DNA of 64,000 nucleotides from Antrihabitans cavernicola (GTDB taxonomy: Bacteria; Actinomycetota; Actinomycetes; Mycobacteriales; Mycobacteriaceae). Made by a program: the position numbers and the translations under genes. The DNA lies in NCBI RefSeq assembly GCF_008297975.1, contig NZ_VLNY01000009.1:124001-188000 (forward strand), given 5' to 3'. Positions 1 through 9,572 of this stretch are shown here, in pieces. The notes under the pieces are model-generated. The model was not told where the DNA came from and ran no database searches. It saw only the letters and a list, made by a program, of their open reading frames with translations. The first letter of the stretch is position 1. Each line of letters opens with the position of its first letter.

Positions 1-1511
1 AGCGACTGCGCACTCGCCTCGAACTGGTCGTCGTACTTGGTCATCAAGAGTGCCTTGAGCACCCGCACTGCCAGCGCGGCATCCGGATCCATCAGGTTTC
101 GGGCAGCCAGCGAGACGTTTCTCTTGACGTCGGAGAGCACGGACTTTTCGATGCCGTCGTAGAACATGTCGAATGTGGCCAGCGACCCGACCTCCGCGGC
201 CTTCATCGCGGAGCCGATCTCCTTGGTCACACCCAGCAGCGACCGCTCGCCGACCGAGGCGTGCCTGCCCGTAAACGCGTTGTAGTCCGAAAGCCCCTTC
301 ATCGCCGTGTGAAACAGCTCGAACTGGTAGTCGACGAACGGGTACGTGCCGACGAAATCGTCGACGCTCGCGTAGTTCTGGTAGCTGCGCTGGTCGCGGA
401 ACGCGAACAGGGAACGGAAGCGGTCCGCGTTCTGTGTGTAGACGGCACCCAGGCTTGTCGCGCCGTTCGGAGTCTTTTCCAGCAGCCGCTTGGACACCAC
501 TTCGCGGACATTCTTCGAGTCGAGTTTGAGCTGAATTGCGAAGCGCGCCTGAATCTTCGAAAAGTCCAGCTGCTGCTGCCTGGTGCGATCCCCGATGATC
601 GAATCCATGATCTCCTGCGAGGTCACCACAACCCATGCCCGTCCGTGGCAGCGCGTGAAGAGAGTCTCGGCGATGGTCTGCAGGCTCAGCATCAGCTTGG
701 TGTCTTGACCGATGAACTGGCCGATCTCGTCGATGAAGAAGCCCAGGCGGGTCCTCGGCTCCGGCTGCTGGTCGAGCCAGGCCGCTACCTCGTCGGCGAA
801 CGATTCGATGGATACCGAATAGCTCTCCCGGTAGGCCGTCAACGGCCGTTCCAATTCGGCGCCGGTGACCTCGGAATAGGCCTTCTCTGCGGCAGGTTCG
901 GCGAAGACCGCGAGCTCGCGCCCTTTGTCCCACGGCTGCCCATATTGCCGCGCGAATGCCTCCTTGAACTGCTCGTACAACCCTTGCGAGGCCAAATCAC
1001 GTTCGAAGCGGGCGATGTACGGCGACCTGCCGAAGAAGCCGGACGCCTCGTAGAAGACCTGCACGAACACCTTGAGCAAAGCATCCGGCTGATCTTTCTC
1101 GTTCTTGTCGACCTTCTCGTCGATGTTGAACAGCAGGGACCGGGCCGGGATCGACGCCGAGCGCTCCAGCGCGGCCTTCAGCAGTGCATCGCCGGCCGGT
1201 ACCTTACGGACGAATGTCGATACAACTTCGGCCCTGGTGATCCCCGCCCCGCTGACATCGCCGAGCAGATGCGCCAACATCTTGAGCAAATGCGACTTAC
1301 CGGAGCCGAAGAACCCGGCAATCCAGACGCCGTTCGATCGAGGGTCGCCGGGATGGGTGTACACGTCGAGCAGGTCGCTCAGGTGTCGGGCGACCTCGTC
1401 GGTGATGACGTATTCGTTGACCTCGGTGACGAGCTGCGCTGAGTTGGAGGCCTTGACGACGCCGTCGAGCGGTCGGTTGATGTCCTTCGCGAGAATCTGC
1501 TCAATGTGCAT
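1..1511 (-). CDS. brxC: BREX system P-loop ATPase BrxC (3' end off window)
   Basis: Large AAA-type ATPase of the BREX phage-exclusion system. About 503 N-terminal residues are visible and the frame is still open at the window edge; family members are usually 1,100-1,200 aa. The start is an ATG whose A overlaps the TGA of brxB (TGATG), so translation is probably coupled. The protein begins MHIEQILAKDINRPLDGVVK. A Walker A motif, GFFGSGKSH, lies at about residues 66-74, and a Walker B-like FFIDE followed by IGQFIG lies near 258-267, both typical of BrxC. It is the third gene of a brxA-brxB-brxC run. Its exact biochemical role in BREX is not settled in the family; ATP binding is what the sequence supports. 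The rest of the operon (normally pglX and pglZ) would lie to the left and cannot be seen. Confidence 0.88.
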   Translation of the reverse strand, partial: MHIEQILAKDINRPLDGVVKASNSAQLVTEVNEYVITDEVARHLSDLLDVYTHPGDPRSNGVWIAGFFGSGKSHLLKMLAHLLGDVSGAGITRAEVVSTFVRKVPAGDALLKAALERSASIPARSLLFNIDEKVDKNEKDQPDALLKVFVQVFYEASGFFGRSPYIARFERDLASQGLYEQFKEAFARQYGQPWDKGRELAVFAEPAAEKAYSEVTGAELERPLTAYRESYSVSIESFADEVAAWLDQQPEPRTRLGFFIDEIGQFIGQDTKLMLSLQTIAETLFTRCHGRAWVVVTSQEIMDSIIGDRTRQQQLDFSKIQARFAIQLKLDSKNVREVVSKRLLEKTPNGATSLGAVYTQNADRFRSLFAFRDQRSYQNYASVDDFVGTYPFVDYQFELFHTAMKGLSDYNAFTGRHASVGERSLLGVTKEIGSAMKAAEVGSLATFDMFYDGIEKSVLSDVKRNVSLAARNLMDPDAALAVRVLKALLMTKYDDQFEASAQS

Positions 1512-2134
1512 CAGGAAACCTCCAGTCCCAGGAGATCGAAGGCCCGGTAGTAGTCGTCGTCCGTCAGACGGTCGAAGAGCACCAGTGACGAGCCTTGGGT
1601 GGGCGATTGTCGGAACGAGCCGGGGAATATGAGGACCAGCGGAATGTCCGACAGCAGCGGTTGCAGGGTGTTGAGGATCGTGTGCGCGCGCACAACCGGG
1701 AACAGGCGTCCTACGTTGGAGAGCAGCACCACCTGGGGGCGCGGCTCCTGCTCGGCGACTGCGCTCGCGATGCATGGGGACAGATGCGCGCCAGGCGAGA
1801 CCACGTTGCCCACCGCCTCACCGAATGTCGCCTTCGGTAACGACGCCTCGGCGGCCAGCATTTGCTCCCATACCCCGGTGCCGCGCCACAGCTGCGACGC
1901 CAATGACCATAGGTCGATGCCACACACTGCGATACCGCTGGTGCGTAGCTTGTTGACCAGGCGCTGCCGTTCGCCGCTCACGCGCGGTTGGTCAGCCGGC
2001 GGGTGCGGCAGGATGAAGTACGGCACTTCGTTGCCCAAGCCCTCCATGCCGAGAAAGCTCGGTGCGGACATCACGCGGTAGGCATGGTCGAAGCGCTCGC
2101 TCAGTGTCATCGAGACTGCGCGGTCGCTCGTCAT
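1511..2134 (-). CDS. brxB: BREX protein BrxB (DUF1788)
   Basis: A 207-aa protein of normal length for BrxB, a small protein required for type 1 BREX defence and of unknown biochemical function. The N-terminal part includes SERFDHAYRVMSAPSFLGME and later EVPYFILPHPP. The C-terminal half contains NTLQPLLSDIPLVLIFPGSF and ends with a DDDYYRAFDL segment, the pattern of DUF1788 proteins. The start ATG overlaps the stop of brxA (ATGA) and its stop overlaps the brxC start, so the three genes form one tightly coupled operon. The call rests on motif memory plus synteny between brxA and brxC. No transmembrane segment or signal peptide is seen. Confidence 0.85.
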   Translation of the reverse strand: MTSDRAVSMTLSERFDHAYRVMSAPSFLGMEGLGNEVPYFILPHPPADQPRVSGERQRLVNKLRTSGIAVCGIDLWSLASQLWRGTGVWEQMLAAEASLPKATFGEAVGNVVSPGAHLSPCIASAVAEQEPRPQVVLLSNVGRLFPVVRAHTILNTLQPLLSDIPLVLIFPGSFRQSPTQGSSLVLFDRLTDDDYYRAFDLLGLEVS

Positions 2135-2763
2135 CGTGCTCCATTCGAGGCTCCGGCGAGCCCTCCGACCCGTGCGTCATTGGCCGGAAAGCTCAGTAGC
2201 AAGGTCGGGTCGGACGCCGCGATCACCTCGGAGACCGCGGCCGTCGGGTGCACCGGCAGGACCTGACCGTTCGCGCTCAACATTCCAGCGTCCCGCAGCA
2301 TTCGGAATGTGTTCTGCCGAAGCTTGTTCCGCGTCGAGTCTGCTGCGTCACGCAGGGCGTCGACCCAGGAGGACTGAAGATTCCAAAAGGTGTCGAAGTC
2401 CTCAGAGGTCACCAATGATCTGCCCGTAACGTACCGATCCCGCACCACCTCACGACCGAAGTCACGCAGGAATCGGTAGCGCAAGCACGCGGCGAGCCAG
2501 AGCGCGTGGCGGGAGTCGTCCACCGAACCATGTGCCACCAGCTCCACACCGGCCTCGGGCAATTCGGCCAATCGTTGGAGCACCTCGCGGGTCATTCGGA
2601 CCGTGGAGGCTGTGGTGCGCTGCTGGACCACGTTCTGCGCGATCGCGCGATCACGAGCTTGCGCCGCATCGTTGCTGGACAGCATGATTCCGGCGATCGC
2701 CACGGCTTCGGCGCGCAGTAACCCGCCTGTCGTGAACGACAGTCGATATGCGGGTTGACGCAC
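2131..2763 (-). CDS. brxA: BREX protein BrxA (DUF1819)
   Basis: A 210-aa protein, the usual first gene of type 1-like BREX operons. BrxA homologues are small, largely helical, NusB-like proteins reported to bind DNA. Visible family features are the opening YRLSFTTGGLL, the basic FLRDFGREVVRDRY segment and the C-terminal LRDAGML followed by a short tail. The start is GTG with a GGAGGT ribosome binding site about 6 nt upstream (2770-2775 on the plus strand); there is no better ATG nearby. It overlaps brxB by 4 nt. No WYL-type BrxR regulator gene is visible upstream: the 423 bases up to the S10-operon terminator are non-coding. Confidence 0.85.
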   Translation of the reverse strand: MRQPAYRLSFTTGGLLRAEAVAIAGIMLSSNDAAQARDRAIAQNVVQQRTTASTVRMTREVLQRLAELPEAGVELVAHGSVDDSRHALWLAACLRYRFLRDFGREVVRDRYVTGRSLVTSEDFDTFWNLQSSWVDALRDAADSTRNKLRQNTFRMLRDAGMLSANGQVLPVHPTAAVSEVIAASDPTLLLSFPANDARVGGLAGASNGAR

Positions 2764-3186
2764 GCACTGACCTCCAATTCCGGGACGAACGATCTACAGC
2801 ATATTCAGGGCGCCTCGACGGCACCGCGCCCCGGTCTCGACATCACCGCAACCATTCCGCGAATGGCCTTTTGCGCTAGCCTGCCCGGCTACGACACCAC
2901 AAGTCTCGAACTGCTGGTGCGGTTGAAGTAACGGCTACACAAGTGGGCTTAAACCCGGCACTTCGTCTGAATAGTGATGCGACGAGCCGGTACCCGGCAT
3001 GCACTCACTTTGTCACAACAGGTAGCTAAGAAAAGCAAGGCCTGAATATCGAAGCTGCAGCGAAGCAACACCAGCCACGCCACTAGAATCCTCAGCCAAC
3101 AGAGAGTCAACCTGGCGTCACCTTGTTCTTCACCACATGCCGAGCCCTCCCCTTGGCACGGTTAGCACGATCGCGCTCATAGCAAA
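2764..3186. other. Non-coding gap between brxA and the S10 operon
   Basis: About 420 bases without a convincing gene. The stretch must contain the promoter of the brx operon on the minus strand, but no clear -35/-10 pair could be picked with confidence. An imperfect hairpin is visible at 2941-2963 (AAGTGGG, a short loop, CCCGGCACTT). No tRNA, repeat array or attachment-site duplication was recognised, although this would be the natural left border if the defence operon were an insertion. Confidence 0.5.
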
Positions 3187-3214
3187 GAGCCCGCCCTCGT
3201 ATGAGGACGGGCTC
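3187..3214 (-). terminator. Rho-independent-type terminator of the S10 operon
   Basis: A near-perfect inverted repeat begins about 18 nt after the rpsQ stop codon on the minus strand. The 12-nt arms GAGCCCGTCCTC and GAGGGCGGGCTC flank a 4-nt loop, with one mismatch. On the minus strand it is followed by TTTGCT. The position directly behind the last gene of the operon fits transcription termination and would separate the ribosomal genes from the brx operon, which is read in the same direction. Confidence 0.8.
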
Positions 3215-3232
3215 CGAGCAGTCGAACAGGTG

Positions 3233-3517
3233 TTACTTGGCCTTCTCGAGAACCTCGACCAGACGCCAGCGCTTGGTCGCCGAGGTCGGACGGGTCTCCA
3301 TCAGCTGGACGCGGTCGCCGATACCAGCGGTGCTGTTCTCGTCGTGCGCCTTCACCTTGGTGGTGCGACGGATGATCTTGCCGTAGAGCGGGTGCTTGAC
3401 CCGGTCTTCGAGCTCCACCACGATCGTCTTCTGCATCTTGTCGGAGACAACGTAGCCGGTGCGAACCTTCCGGCGGTTGCGCTCTTCAGTACTCGTGGTC
3501 ACTTTGTCCTCACTCAT
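3233..3517 (-). CDS. rpsQ: 30S ribosomal protein S17
   Basis: A 94-aa S17 protein, an early-assembling 16S rRNA binder of the small subunit. The core reads [19 protein letters not shown], then [20 protein letters not shown] and [20 protein letters not shown], the standard S17 OB-fold signature. The short N-terminal extension ([14 protein letters not shown]) is typical of mycolata. The start overlaps the rpmC stop by 4 nt (ATGA). It is the last gene of the S10 operon and is followed by a hairpin terminator. Confidence 0.98.
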   Translation of the reverse strand: MSEDKVTTSTEERNRRKVRTGYVVSDKMQKTIVVELEDRVKHPLYGKIIRRTTKVKAHDENSTAGIGDRVQLMETRPTSATKRWRLVEVLEKAK

Positions 3518-3747
3518 GCTGCGTCACCTGCCGGGCCTGCAGCCAAACCGAGCTCGCGCTCGCGCATGACCGTGTAGATCCGCGCAATCTCGTGACGAAC
3601 AGTGCGGAGGCGGCGGTTGTTGTCCAGCTGACCGGTAGCCATCTGGAAACGAAGGTTGAACAGTTCTTCCTTGGATTCACGCAGTCTCGCGACAAGCTCT
3701 TCTTCGGTGAGCTCGCGAAGCTCTGCGGCCGGTGTTCCAGTAGCCAT
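3514..3747 (-). CDS. rpmC: 50S ribosomal protein L29
   Basis: L29, a two-helix protein at the peptide exit tunnel. From the chosen ATG the product is 77 aa and starts [19 protein letters not shown]. The conserved [20 protein letters not shown] and a following [14 protein letters not shown] segment are present. A longer reading frame upstream is rejected because this ATG overlaps the rplP stop (TGATG) and has a GGGAGGAG ribosome binding site about 9 nt upstream. It overlaps rpsQ by 4 nt. Confidence 0.97.
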   Translation of the reverse strand: MATGTPAAELRELTEEELVARLRESKEELFNLRFQMATGQLDNNRRLRTVRHEIARIYTVMRERELGLAAGPAGDAA

Positions 3748-4163
3748 CAGAACTGCTCCTCCCTTGTCACGATCCTGCACTTGCACGGGAGCTTGTGCAT
3801 CGCGCGGCGCAGGGCCTCACGAGCGGTCTCCTCGTTGGGGTACGTCATCTCGAACATGACGCGACCGGGCTTGACGTTGGCGATCCACCACTCGGGCGAA
3901 CCCTTACCGGAACCCATGCGGGTTTCGGCCGGCTTCTTCGTCAGCGGGCGATCCGGGTAGATGTTGATCCAGATCTTGCCGCCGCGCTTGATGTGGCGAG
4001 TCATTGCAATACGCGCCGACTCGATCTGGCGGTTGGTGATGTAGGCAGGCTCGAGCGCCTGGATGCCGTAGTCACCGAAGGTCACCTGGGTGCCGCCCTT
4101 GGCAGCGCCCGAACGACTCGGGTGGTGCTGCTTCCGGTGCTTGACCCTCCGTGGCATCAACAT
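3747..4163 (-). CDS. rplP: 50S ribosomal protein L16
   Basis: A 138-aa L16 protein, a large-subunit protein near the A site and peptidyl transferase centre. Its start [19 protein letters not shown] matches the usual L16 N-terminus. [20 protein letters not shown] and the tryptophan pair in [14 protein letters not shown] are hallmark segments. Length is normal. It lies between rpsC (2-nt gap) and rpmC (1-nt overlap). Confidence 0.98.
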   Translation of the reverse strand: MLMPRRVKHRKQHHPSRSGAAKGGTQVTFGDYGIQALEPAYITNRQIESARIAMTRHIKRGGKIWINIYPDRPLTKKPAETRMGSGKGSPEWWIANVKPGRVMFEMTYPNEETAREALRRAMHKLPCKCRIVTREEQF

Positions 4164-4165
4164 GT

Positions 4166-4984
<819 letters not shown>

Positions 4985-5398
4985 TTACTTGGCTCCCTTG
5001 CTCGTGGCGCCACCGCGACGGTTGCGAGTGTTGCCCGATGTCGTGGGCACGCTCTCGACCTCGATGGTGATGTGGCTCGTGCGCTTACGGATCCGGAACG
5101 CACGACCCTGAGCTCGCGGCTGGAAACGCTTCATGGTCGCGCCCTCGTCGACGAATGCCGTCGAGATGACCAGCGTCGCCGGGTTGAGGCCGAGGTTGTT
5201 CTCGGCGTTGGCTGCCGCGCTGGCGACAACCTTGGCAACCGGCTCGCTGGCGGCCTGCGGTGCGAACTTGAGGATCGCGAGCGCGTCTTCGACCGACCGG
5301 CCGCGGACCAGGTCCACGACGCGACGTGCCTTCATCGGGGTGACCCGGACGTGCTTCGCCGTTGCGCGAGCGGTCGGGTTCTGAACTGAACTAGTCAT
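4985..5398 (-). CDS. rplV: 50S ribosomal protein L22
   Basis: A 137-aa L22 protein, which binds 23S rRNA and lines the exit tunnel with its beta-hairpin loop. Diagnostic segments are [18 protein letters not shown] near the N-terminus and the tunnel-loop region [19 protein letters not shown], then [12 protein letters not shown] basic tail of about 20 residues follows. It overlaps rpsS by 1 nt and abuts rpsC. No start ambiguity. Confidence 0.98.
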   Translation of the reverse strand: MTSSVQNPTARATAKHVRVTPMKARRVVDLVRGRSVEDALAILKFAPQAASEPVAKVVASAAANAENNLGLNPATLVISTAFVDEGATMKRFQPRAQGRAFRIRKRTSHITIEVESVPTTSGNTRNRRGGATSKGAK

Positions 5399-5679
5399 TA
5401 CCTACGCTTCGCTTTCCGGTCGTCCTTGATGTGACCCTTGAACGTGCGGGTCGGTGCAAACTCGCCGAGCTTGTGTCCGACCATGGAATCCGAGATGAAC
5501 ACCGGGACGTGCTTACGGCCGTCGTGCACCGCAAAGGTGTGTCCGATGAAATCCGGAATGATCGTGGAACGACGCGACCAGGTCTTGATGACCTGCTTCG
5601 TGTTTTTGTCGTTCTGAACGTCCACCTTCGCAAGGAGGTGGTCGTCGACGAACGGGCCCTTCTTCAGGCTGCGTGGCAT
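5398..5679 (-). CDS. rpsS: 30S ribosomal protein S19
   Basis: A 93-aa S19 protein of the small-subunit head. It begins [19 protein letters not shown] and contains [20 protein letters not shown] followed by [20 protein letters not shown], the universally conserved core. It ends in a basic DDRKAKRR tail. It lies 17 nt behind rplB and its stop overlaps the rplV start by one base. Confidence 0.98.
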   Translation of the reverse strand: MPRSLKKGPFVDDHLLAKVDVQNDKNTKQVIKTWSRRSTIIPDFIGHTFAVHDGRKHVPVFISDSMVGHKLGEFAPTRTFKGHIKDDRKAKRR

Positions 5680-5696
5680 CCTTCACTCCCTCCTTG

Positions 5697-6536
5697 TTAT
5701 CGCTTGTTCTTGCCGGTGCGGCGGCGGCGGACGATGAGCTTGTCGCTCGGCTTGTTGGGCTTGCGGGTGCGGCCTTCCGGCTGTCCCCACGGGCTGACCG
5801 GGTGGCGACCACCGGAGGTCTTGCCCTCGCCACCACCGTGCGGGTGGTCGATCGGGTTCATCACGACACCACGGACGGTCGGGCGCTTGCCCTTCCAACG
5901 CATGCGGCCGGCCTTGCCCCAGTTGATGTTCGACTGCTCGGCGTTACCCACCTCGCCGACGGTTGCGCGGCAGCGCACGTCGACACGACGGATTTCACCG
6001 GACGGCATACGCAGCGTGGCGTAGGTGCCTTCCTTACCGAGCAGCTGGATGCCTGCACCAGCGGAGCGGGCCATCTTGGCGCCGCCACCCGGACGCAGTT
6101 CCACCGCGTGGATGGTGGTACCGGTCGGGATGTTGCGCAGGGGCAGGTTGTTGCCCGGCTTGATGTCGGCGGTGGGGCCCGACTCGATCGGGTTGCCCTG
6201 CTTCAGATCCTTCGGCGCGATGATGTAGCGCTTCTCGCCGTCGGCGTAGTGCAGCAGTGCGATGTTCGCCGTGCGGTTGGGGTCGTACTCGATGTGAGCG
6301 ACCTTGGCCGGCACGCCGTCCTTGTCGTTGCGACGGAAGTCGATCAACCGGTAGGCGCGCTTGTGACCGCCACCCTTGTGCCGGGTGGTGATACGACCGT
6401 GTGCGTTACGACCACCACGGCCGTGCAGCGGGCGGATGAGCGACTTCTCGGGCGTCGACCGAGTGATCTCGGCGAAGTCCGAGACGCTCGAGCCGCGACG
6501 GCCCGGGGTAGTCGGCTTGTACTTGCGGATAGCCAT
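5697..6536 (-). CDS. rplB: 50S ribosomal protein L2
   Basis: A 279-aa L2 protein, needed for subunit association and peptidyl transferase assembly. The N-terminus [20 protein letters not shown] is typical. The C-terminal part carries [20 protein letters not shown], including the conserved His of the NP.DHPHGG motif, and ends in a basic RRRTGKNKR tail. Length is normal. It sits 32 nt downstream of rplW. Confidence 0.98.
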   Translation of the reverse strand: MAIRKYKPTTPGRRGSSVSDFAEITRSTPEKSLIRPLHGRGGRNAHGRITTRHKGGGHKRAYRLIDFRRNDKDGVPAKVAHIEYDPNRTANIALLHYADGEKRYIIAPKDLKQGNPIESGPTADIKPGNNLPLRNIPTGTTIHAVELRPGGGAKMARSAGAGIQLLGKEGTYATLRMPSGEIRRVDVRCRATVGEVGNAEQSNINWGKAGRMRWKGKRPTVRGVVMNPIDHPHGGGEGKTSGGRHPVSPWGQPEGRTRKPNKPSDKLIVRRRRTGKNKR

Positions 6537-6568
6537 GAGTTCTCTTCTACTTTCTGGAGTCCGGGCGC

Positions 6569-6874
6569 TTACGCGACCGGCCCCCCGAAGATCTCGATGG
6601 GCTTGCTGTCGGCCGAGATGGTCACGAGCGCGCGCTTGGTTGCCTTGCGCGTGCCGTAACCGAAGCGGGTCCGCTTGCGCTTGCCCTGACGGTTGGCGGT
6701 GTTGACGCTGGTCACGGTCACGCCGAAGATCTTCTCCACGGCGATCTTGATCTGCGTCTTGTTCGACTCGGGGTGCACCAGGAAGGTGTACGTGCCCTCT
6801 TCGATCAGCCCGTAGGACTTCTCGGAGATGACCGGTGCGAGCAGAATGTCGCGGGGATCAGCGATGGTGCTCAT
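6569..6874 (-). CDS. rplW: 50S ribosomal protein L23
   Basis: A 101-aa L23 protein at the tunnel exit, the docking site of trigger factor and SRP. The start [20 protein letters not shown] and the segment [20 protein letters not shown] are diagnostic, and [19 protein letters not shown] completes the fold. It overlaps the rplD stop by 4 nt. Confidence 0.98.
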   Translation of the reverse strand: MSTIADPRDILLAPVISEKSYGLIEEGTYTFLVHPESNKTQIKIAVEKIFGVTVTSVNTANRQGKRKRTRFGYGTRKATKRALVTISADSKPIEIFGGPVA

Positions 6875-7566
6875 TTGCTCTCCTCCTGTGTTTTCTGGTC
6901 ACTCCGCGGGCTACGCTCCTGCGCGGCCTCGGCGGGTCCATGCACGAACGCATTGAGCGCCTCGACGCTGAACACGACGTCGTCGCTGTTGAGGACGTCG
7001 TAGGTGTTCAACTGATCGGGTGCGATCGGGTGGACGCCTTCGAGGTTGCGCACGCTCTTCCATGCGGCAACGTCTTCGCGACCGACGACCAGCAGCACCT
7101 TCTTGCGATCCGAGATCTCCGCGAGGAAGCTCTTGGCGCTCTTGGTGGACGGCGTCTGGCCGGCAACCAACTCGGTGACGACGTGGATGCGCTCGCCGCG
7201 GGCCCGATCGGACAATGCGCCACGCAGAGCGGCACGGATCATCTTCTTGGGGGTCCGCTGGCTGTAGTCACGCGGCTGCGGGCCGTGAACCACGCCACCG
7301 CCTGCGAACTGCGGCGCACGGGTCGAACCCTGACGGGCGCGGCCGGTGCCCTTCTGGCGGTACGGCTTGCGGCCGCCACCACTGACCTGAGCGCGCGTCT
7401 TCGTTGCGTGCGTGCCCTGGCGTGCGGCTGCGAGCTGCGCGACGACGACCTGATGCATCAGCGCGATGTTCGCGGTGACGTCGAAGATCTCCGACGGGAG
7501 GTCGACGGTGCCGTTGGTCTTGCCACCGGGAGCCTTGACGTCCAGCGTCAACTTGGTCTCGGTCAT
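6871..7566 (-). CDS. rplD: 50S ribosomal protein L4
   Basis: A 231-aa L4 protein with the long internal loop that reaches into the exit tunnel: [20 protein letters not shown], then [19 protein letters not shown]. In enterobacteria L4 is also the autogenous repressor of this operon; whether that holds here is not shown by the sequence. A C-terminal acidic/polar tail of about 20 residues goes beyond the E. coli length and is common in mycolata. It overlaps both rplC and rplW by 4 nt. Confidence 0.98.
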   Translation of the reverse strand: MTETKLTLDVKAPGGKTNGTVDLPSEIFDVTANIALMHQVVVAQLAAARQGTHATKTRAQVSGGGRKPYRQKGTGRARQGSTRAPQFAGGGVVHGPQPRDYSQRTPKKMIRAALRGALSDRARGERIHVVTELVAGQTPSTKSAKSFLAEISDRKKVLLVVGREDVAAWKSVRNLEGVHPIAPDQLNTYDVLNSDDVVFSVEALNAFVHGPAEAAQERSPRSDQKTQEESK

Positions 7567-8228
7567 GCTCGAGCACCACCCTTCACTGCGCTCTTGACGA
7601 TCACCAGGCCACCCTTGCGGCCGGGAATCGCACCCTTGATCAGCAGCAGGCCGTTCTCGGCATCCACCTTGTGGACGGAGAGGTTCTGCGTGGTGATGCG
7701 GTCGCTACCCATACGGCCCGACATGCGCATGCCCTTGAACACGCGGCCGGGGGTGGCGCAGCCACCGATGGAGCCGGGACGACGGTGCACGGCCTGTGCA
7801 CCGTGGCTCGCGCCCTGACCCTTGAAGCCGTGACGCTTCATGGTTCCGGCGAAGCCCTTGCCCTTGCTGATGCCGGTGACATCTACGAATGCACCGTCGG
7901 CGAACACCTCGGCGGTCAGTTCCTGGCCGATTTCGAATCCACCGGCGTCGGCGACGCGAAGCTCGACGACATGACGACGCGGGGTGACGCCTGCCTTGGC
8001 GAACTGGCCCGACGTGGGCTTGTTCACCTTGCGGGGGTCGATCGCTCCGAAAGCGACCTGAACGGCGCTGTAGCCGTCACGCTCTTCGGTACGGATCTGC
8101 GTCACCACGTTCGGCCCGGCCTTCACGACGGTCACCGGGACGACCCGGTTGTTCTCGTCGAAGACCTGGGTCATGCCGAGCTTGGTGCCCAGGATGCCTG
8201 TGGCTGGTCTGTTTTTGTTGTCGCTCAT
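7563..8228 (-). CDS. rplC: 50S ribosomal protein L3
   Basis: L3, an early 23S rRNA-binding protein. From ATG 8228 the product is 221 aa and begins [24 protein letters not shown] six codons upstream would overlap the rpsJ stop and cannot be fully excluded, but the ATG fits the family N-terminus better. Other diagnostic segments are [19 protein letters not shown] and [19 protein letters not shown], which contains the loop that approaches the peptidyl transferase centre. It overlaps rplD by 4 nt. Confidence 0.97.
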   Translation of the reverse strand: MSDNKNRPATGILGTKLGMTQVFDENNRVVPVTVVKAGPNVVTQIRTEERDGYSAVQVAFGAIDPRKVNKPTSGQFAKAGVTPRRHVVELRVADAGGFEIGQELTAEVFADGAFVDVTGISKGKGFAGTMKRHGFKGQGASHGAQAVHRRPGSIGGCATPGRVFKGMRMSGRMGSDRITTQNLSVHKVDAENGLLLIKGAIPGRKGGLVIVKSAVKGGARA

Positions 8229-8242
8229 CACTAGTCCCGAAC

Positions 8243-8548
8243 TCACTGGATGTTCACGTCGACGCTGGCCGGCAGATCGATGCGCATGAGCGCATCGACC
8301 GTCTTCGGCGTCGGGTCGAGGATGTCGATAAGACGCTTGTGCGTACGCATCTCGAAGTGCTCGCGCGAATCCTTGTACTTGTGCGGCGAGCGGATGACGC
8401 AGTAAACGTTCTTCTCGGTGGGCAACGGCACCGGGCCGACGACACGGGCCCCGGTACGGGTCACCGTTTCGACGATCTTGCGCGCTGACGCGTCGATCGC
8501 CTCATGGTCGTAGGCCTTGAGCCTGATGCGGATCTTTTGTCCCGCCAC
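8243..8548 (-). CDS. rpsJ: 30S ribosomal protein S10 (NusE)
   Basis: A 101-aa S10 protein and first gene of the operon; S10 also acts as NusE in antitermination complexes. The start is GTG (product [19 protein letters not shown]) with an AAGGA-type ribosome binding site about 12 nt upstream. The loop [20 protein letters not shown] and the [20 protein letters not shown] segment are canonical. The operon promoter must lie in the roughly 490-base gap upstream (plus-strand coordinates 8549-9036). Confidence 0.98.
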   Translation of the reverse strand: MAGQKIRIRLKAYDHEAIDASARKIVETVTRTGARVVGPVPLPTEKNVYCVIRSPHKYKDSREHFEMRTHKRLIDILDPTPKTVDALMRIDLPASVDVNIQ

Positions 8549-9036
8549 GCTAACCCGTCCTTTTCATAGACACAGTCTTTCTTGCCAGTTCTCTAGGTCT
8601 TGCTGGTCTGAATCACCGAGCAGTCACCGAACTCATGGCACGACCAACGTGCTGCGACCGATTTGCTGCAACCAACACAGCCGATCCGATCCGCTTGCCG
8701 CTGTTCATCTGTCATGGTTCTCCGGTCCACGCGGTCGGGCGTGTCGCATTTCCACGCATTCCTCGGCCCGTGACTGTTTGCGCAAACCGAAGCTTGCAAG
8801 CCATAGATCGTGGAAGACGAGACCGGATGCGCTCTATAACGAGCGCAAGTTACTGCTTCGATCGTCGTACAGGGTCTGTCATAAGTACTGCACCCGACAC
8901 AGGCCGCAAAACAGCGCGTCCCGGTCAAGGCAACCTGAACAGTATGCCGCAGACCAGCCACTAGTTCAAATCAATACCGTGCGCTGGCCGGACTGCGGCG
9001 TTCCCTTCGAACTTACTCTGGAGTAAGGTCGGTGAT
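8549..9036. other. Divergent intergenic region of the S10 operon and the DUF4442 gene
   Basis: About 490 bases that should hold the S10-operon promoter and leader (minus strand) and the promoter of the hotdog-fold gene (plus strand). Open frames of 110-170 codons exist on both strands but have no ribosome binding sites, no recognisable domain and atypical Cys/Arg/Ser-rich composition, so none is called. The only striking element is the palindrome at 9012-9027, listed separately. No confident -10/-35 pair was identified. Confidence 0.5.
9012..9027. promoter_or_regulatory. Perfect palindrome over the ribosome binding site of the DUF4442 gene
   Basis: CTTACTC-TG-GAGTAAG, two perfect 7-nt arms. 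The right arm with the next G forms the GGAGTAAGG ribosome binding site of the gene starting at 9037. This geometry fits an operator for a dimeric (for example TetR-type) repressor or an RNA hairpin hiding the ribosome binding site. The cognate regulator is unknown. Confidence 0.4.
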
Positions 9037-9513
9037 ATGACACAGGATTCGCTGGCTTACCGGGGTTGGAAGAAACTTCCGGACAATCGCATCGGGCACG
9101 CACTGTTCTCTCTCGGCGTCGTAGCGAGAGCTCCCTATTTCGGCACCGTGCTGCCTCAGGTCGCGGTGATGGAGCCCGGCCATTGCGAGGTGACGGCACC
9201 CAAGTGGGTCGGCATCCACAACCACATCGGCACCTTCCACGCCATCGCGGCGTGCAATCTGGCAGAGATGGCGATGGGGATGCTCGCCGAGGCCACCGTG
9301 CCGTCGACGCACCGATGGATCCCCAAGGCGATGAACGTGGCGTACCTCGCCAAGGCGAACAGCGGCTTGCGTGCGGTCGCGAAGCTGCCCGAACTTCCCG
9401 ATTTCACCGCGATCACCAAGGGCGACGACCTGATCGTGCCGGTGTCGATATTCGACAACAAAGGCGTAGAAGTGGTGCACGCGGACATCACCATCTGGGT
9501 CACCCCCAAGTAA
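9037..9513 (+). CDS. Hotdog-fold DUF4442 / PaaI-like thioesterase family protein
   Basis: A 158-aa protein resembling the DUF4442 branch of hotdog-fold acyl-CoA thioesterases. The supporting pattern is HNHIGTFHAIAACNLAEMAM (residues about 61-80), where a His-Asn-His-x-Gly and the following helix match the central hotdog helix, followed by beta strands MNVAYLAKANSGLRAV and DLIVPVSIFDNKGVEVVHAD. The ATG has a good GGAGTAAGG site about 9 nt upstream. A role in hydrolysing acyl-CoA is a family-level inference; substrate unknown. It is monocistronic or followed closely by the lycopene cyclase gene (59 nt gap), with no obvious functional link. Confidence 0.72.
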   Translation: MTQDSLAYRGWKKLPDNRIGHALFSLGVVARAPYFGTVLPQVAVMEPGHCEVTAPKWVGIHNHIGTFHAIAACNLAEMAMGMLAEATVPSTHRWIPKAMNVAYLAKANSGLRAVAKLPELPDFTAITKGDDLIVPVSIFDNKGVEVVHADITIWVTPK

Positions 9514-9572
9514 TGACCGAGTAATCCGGCCCCGCCGCTGCGCCGCCGACCGAATCGCGCTTGAATGCTCGC

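Noticed and set aside
261-1442. A 393-codon plus-strand frame over the left edge
   Set aside because: It is the reverse complement of brxC, whose minus-strand reading shows clear Walker A and B motifs.
2764-3186. Possible tRNA or attachment site beside the BREX operon
   Set aside because: No cloverleaf with anticodon arm could be drawn, and no direct repeat pair is visible within the window.
8517-9026. Open frames of 109-169 codons on both strands upstream of rpsJ
   Set aside because: No ribosome binding sites, no recognisable domain, and Cys/Arg/Ser-rich composition. The region is better explained as a promoter and leader region.
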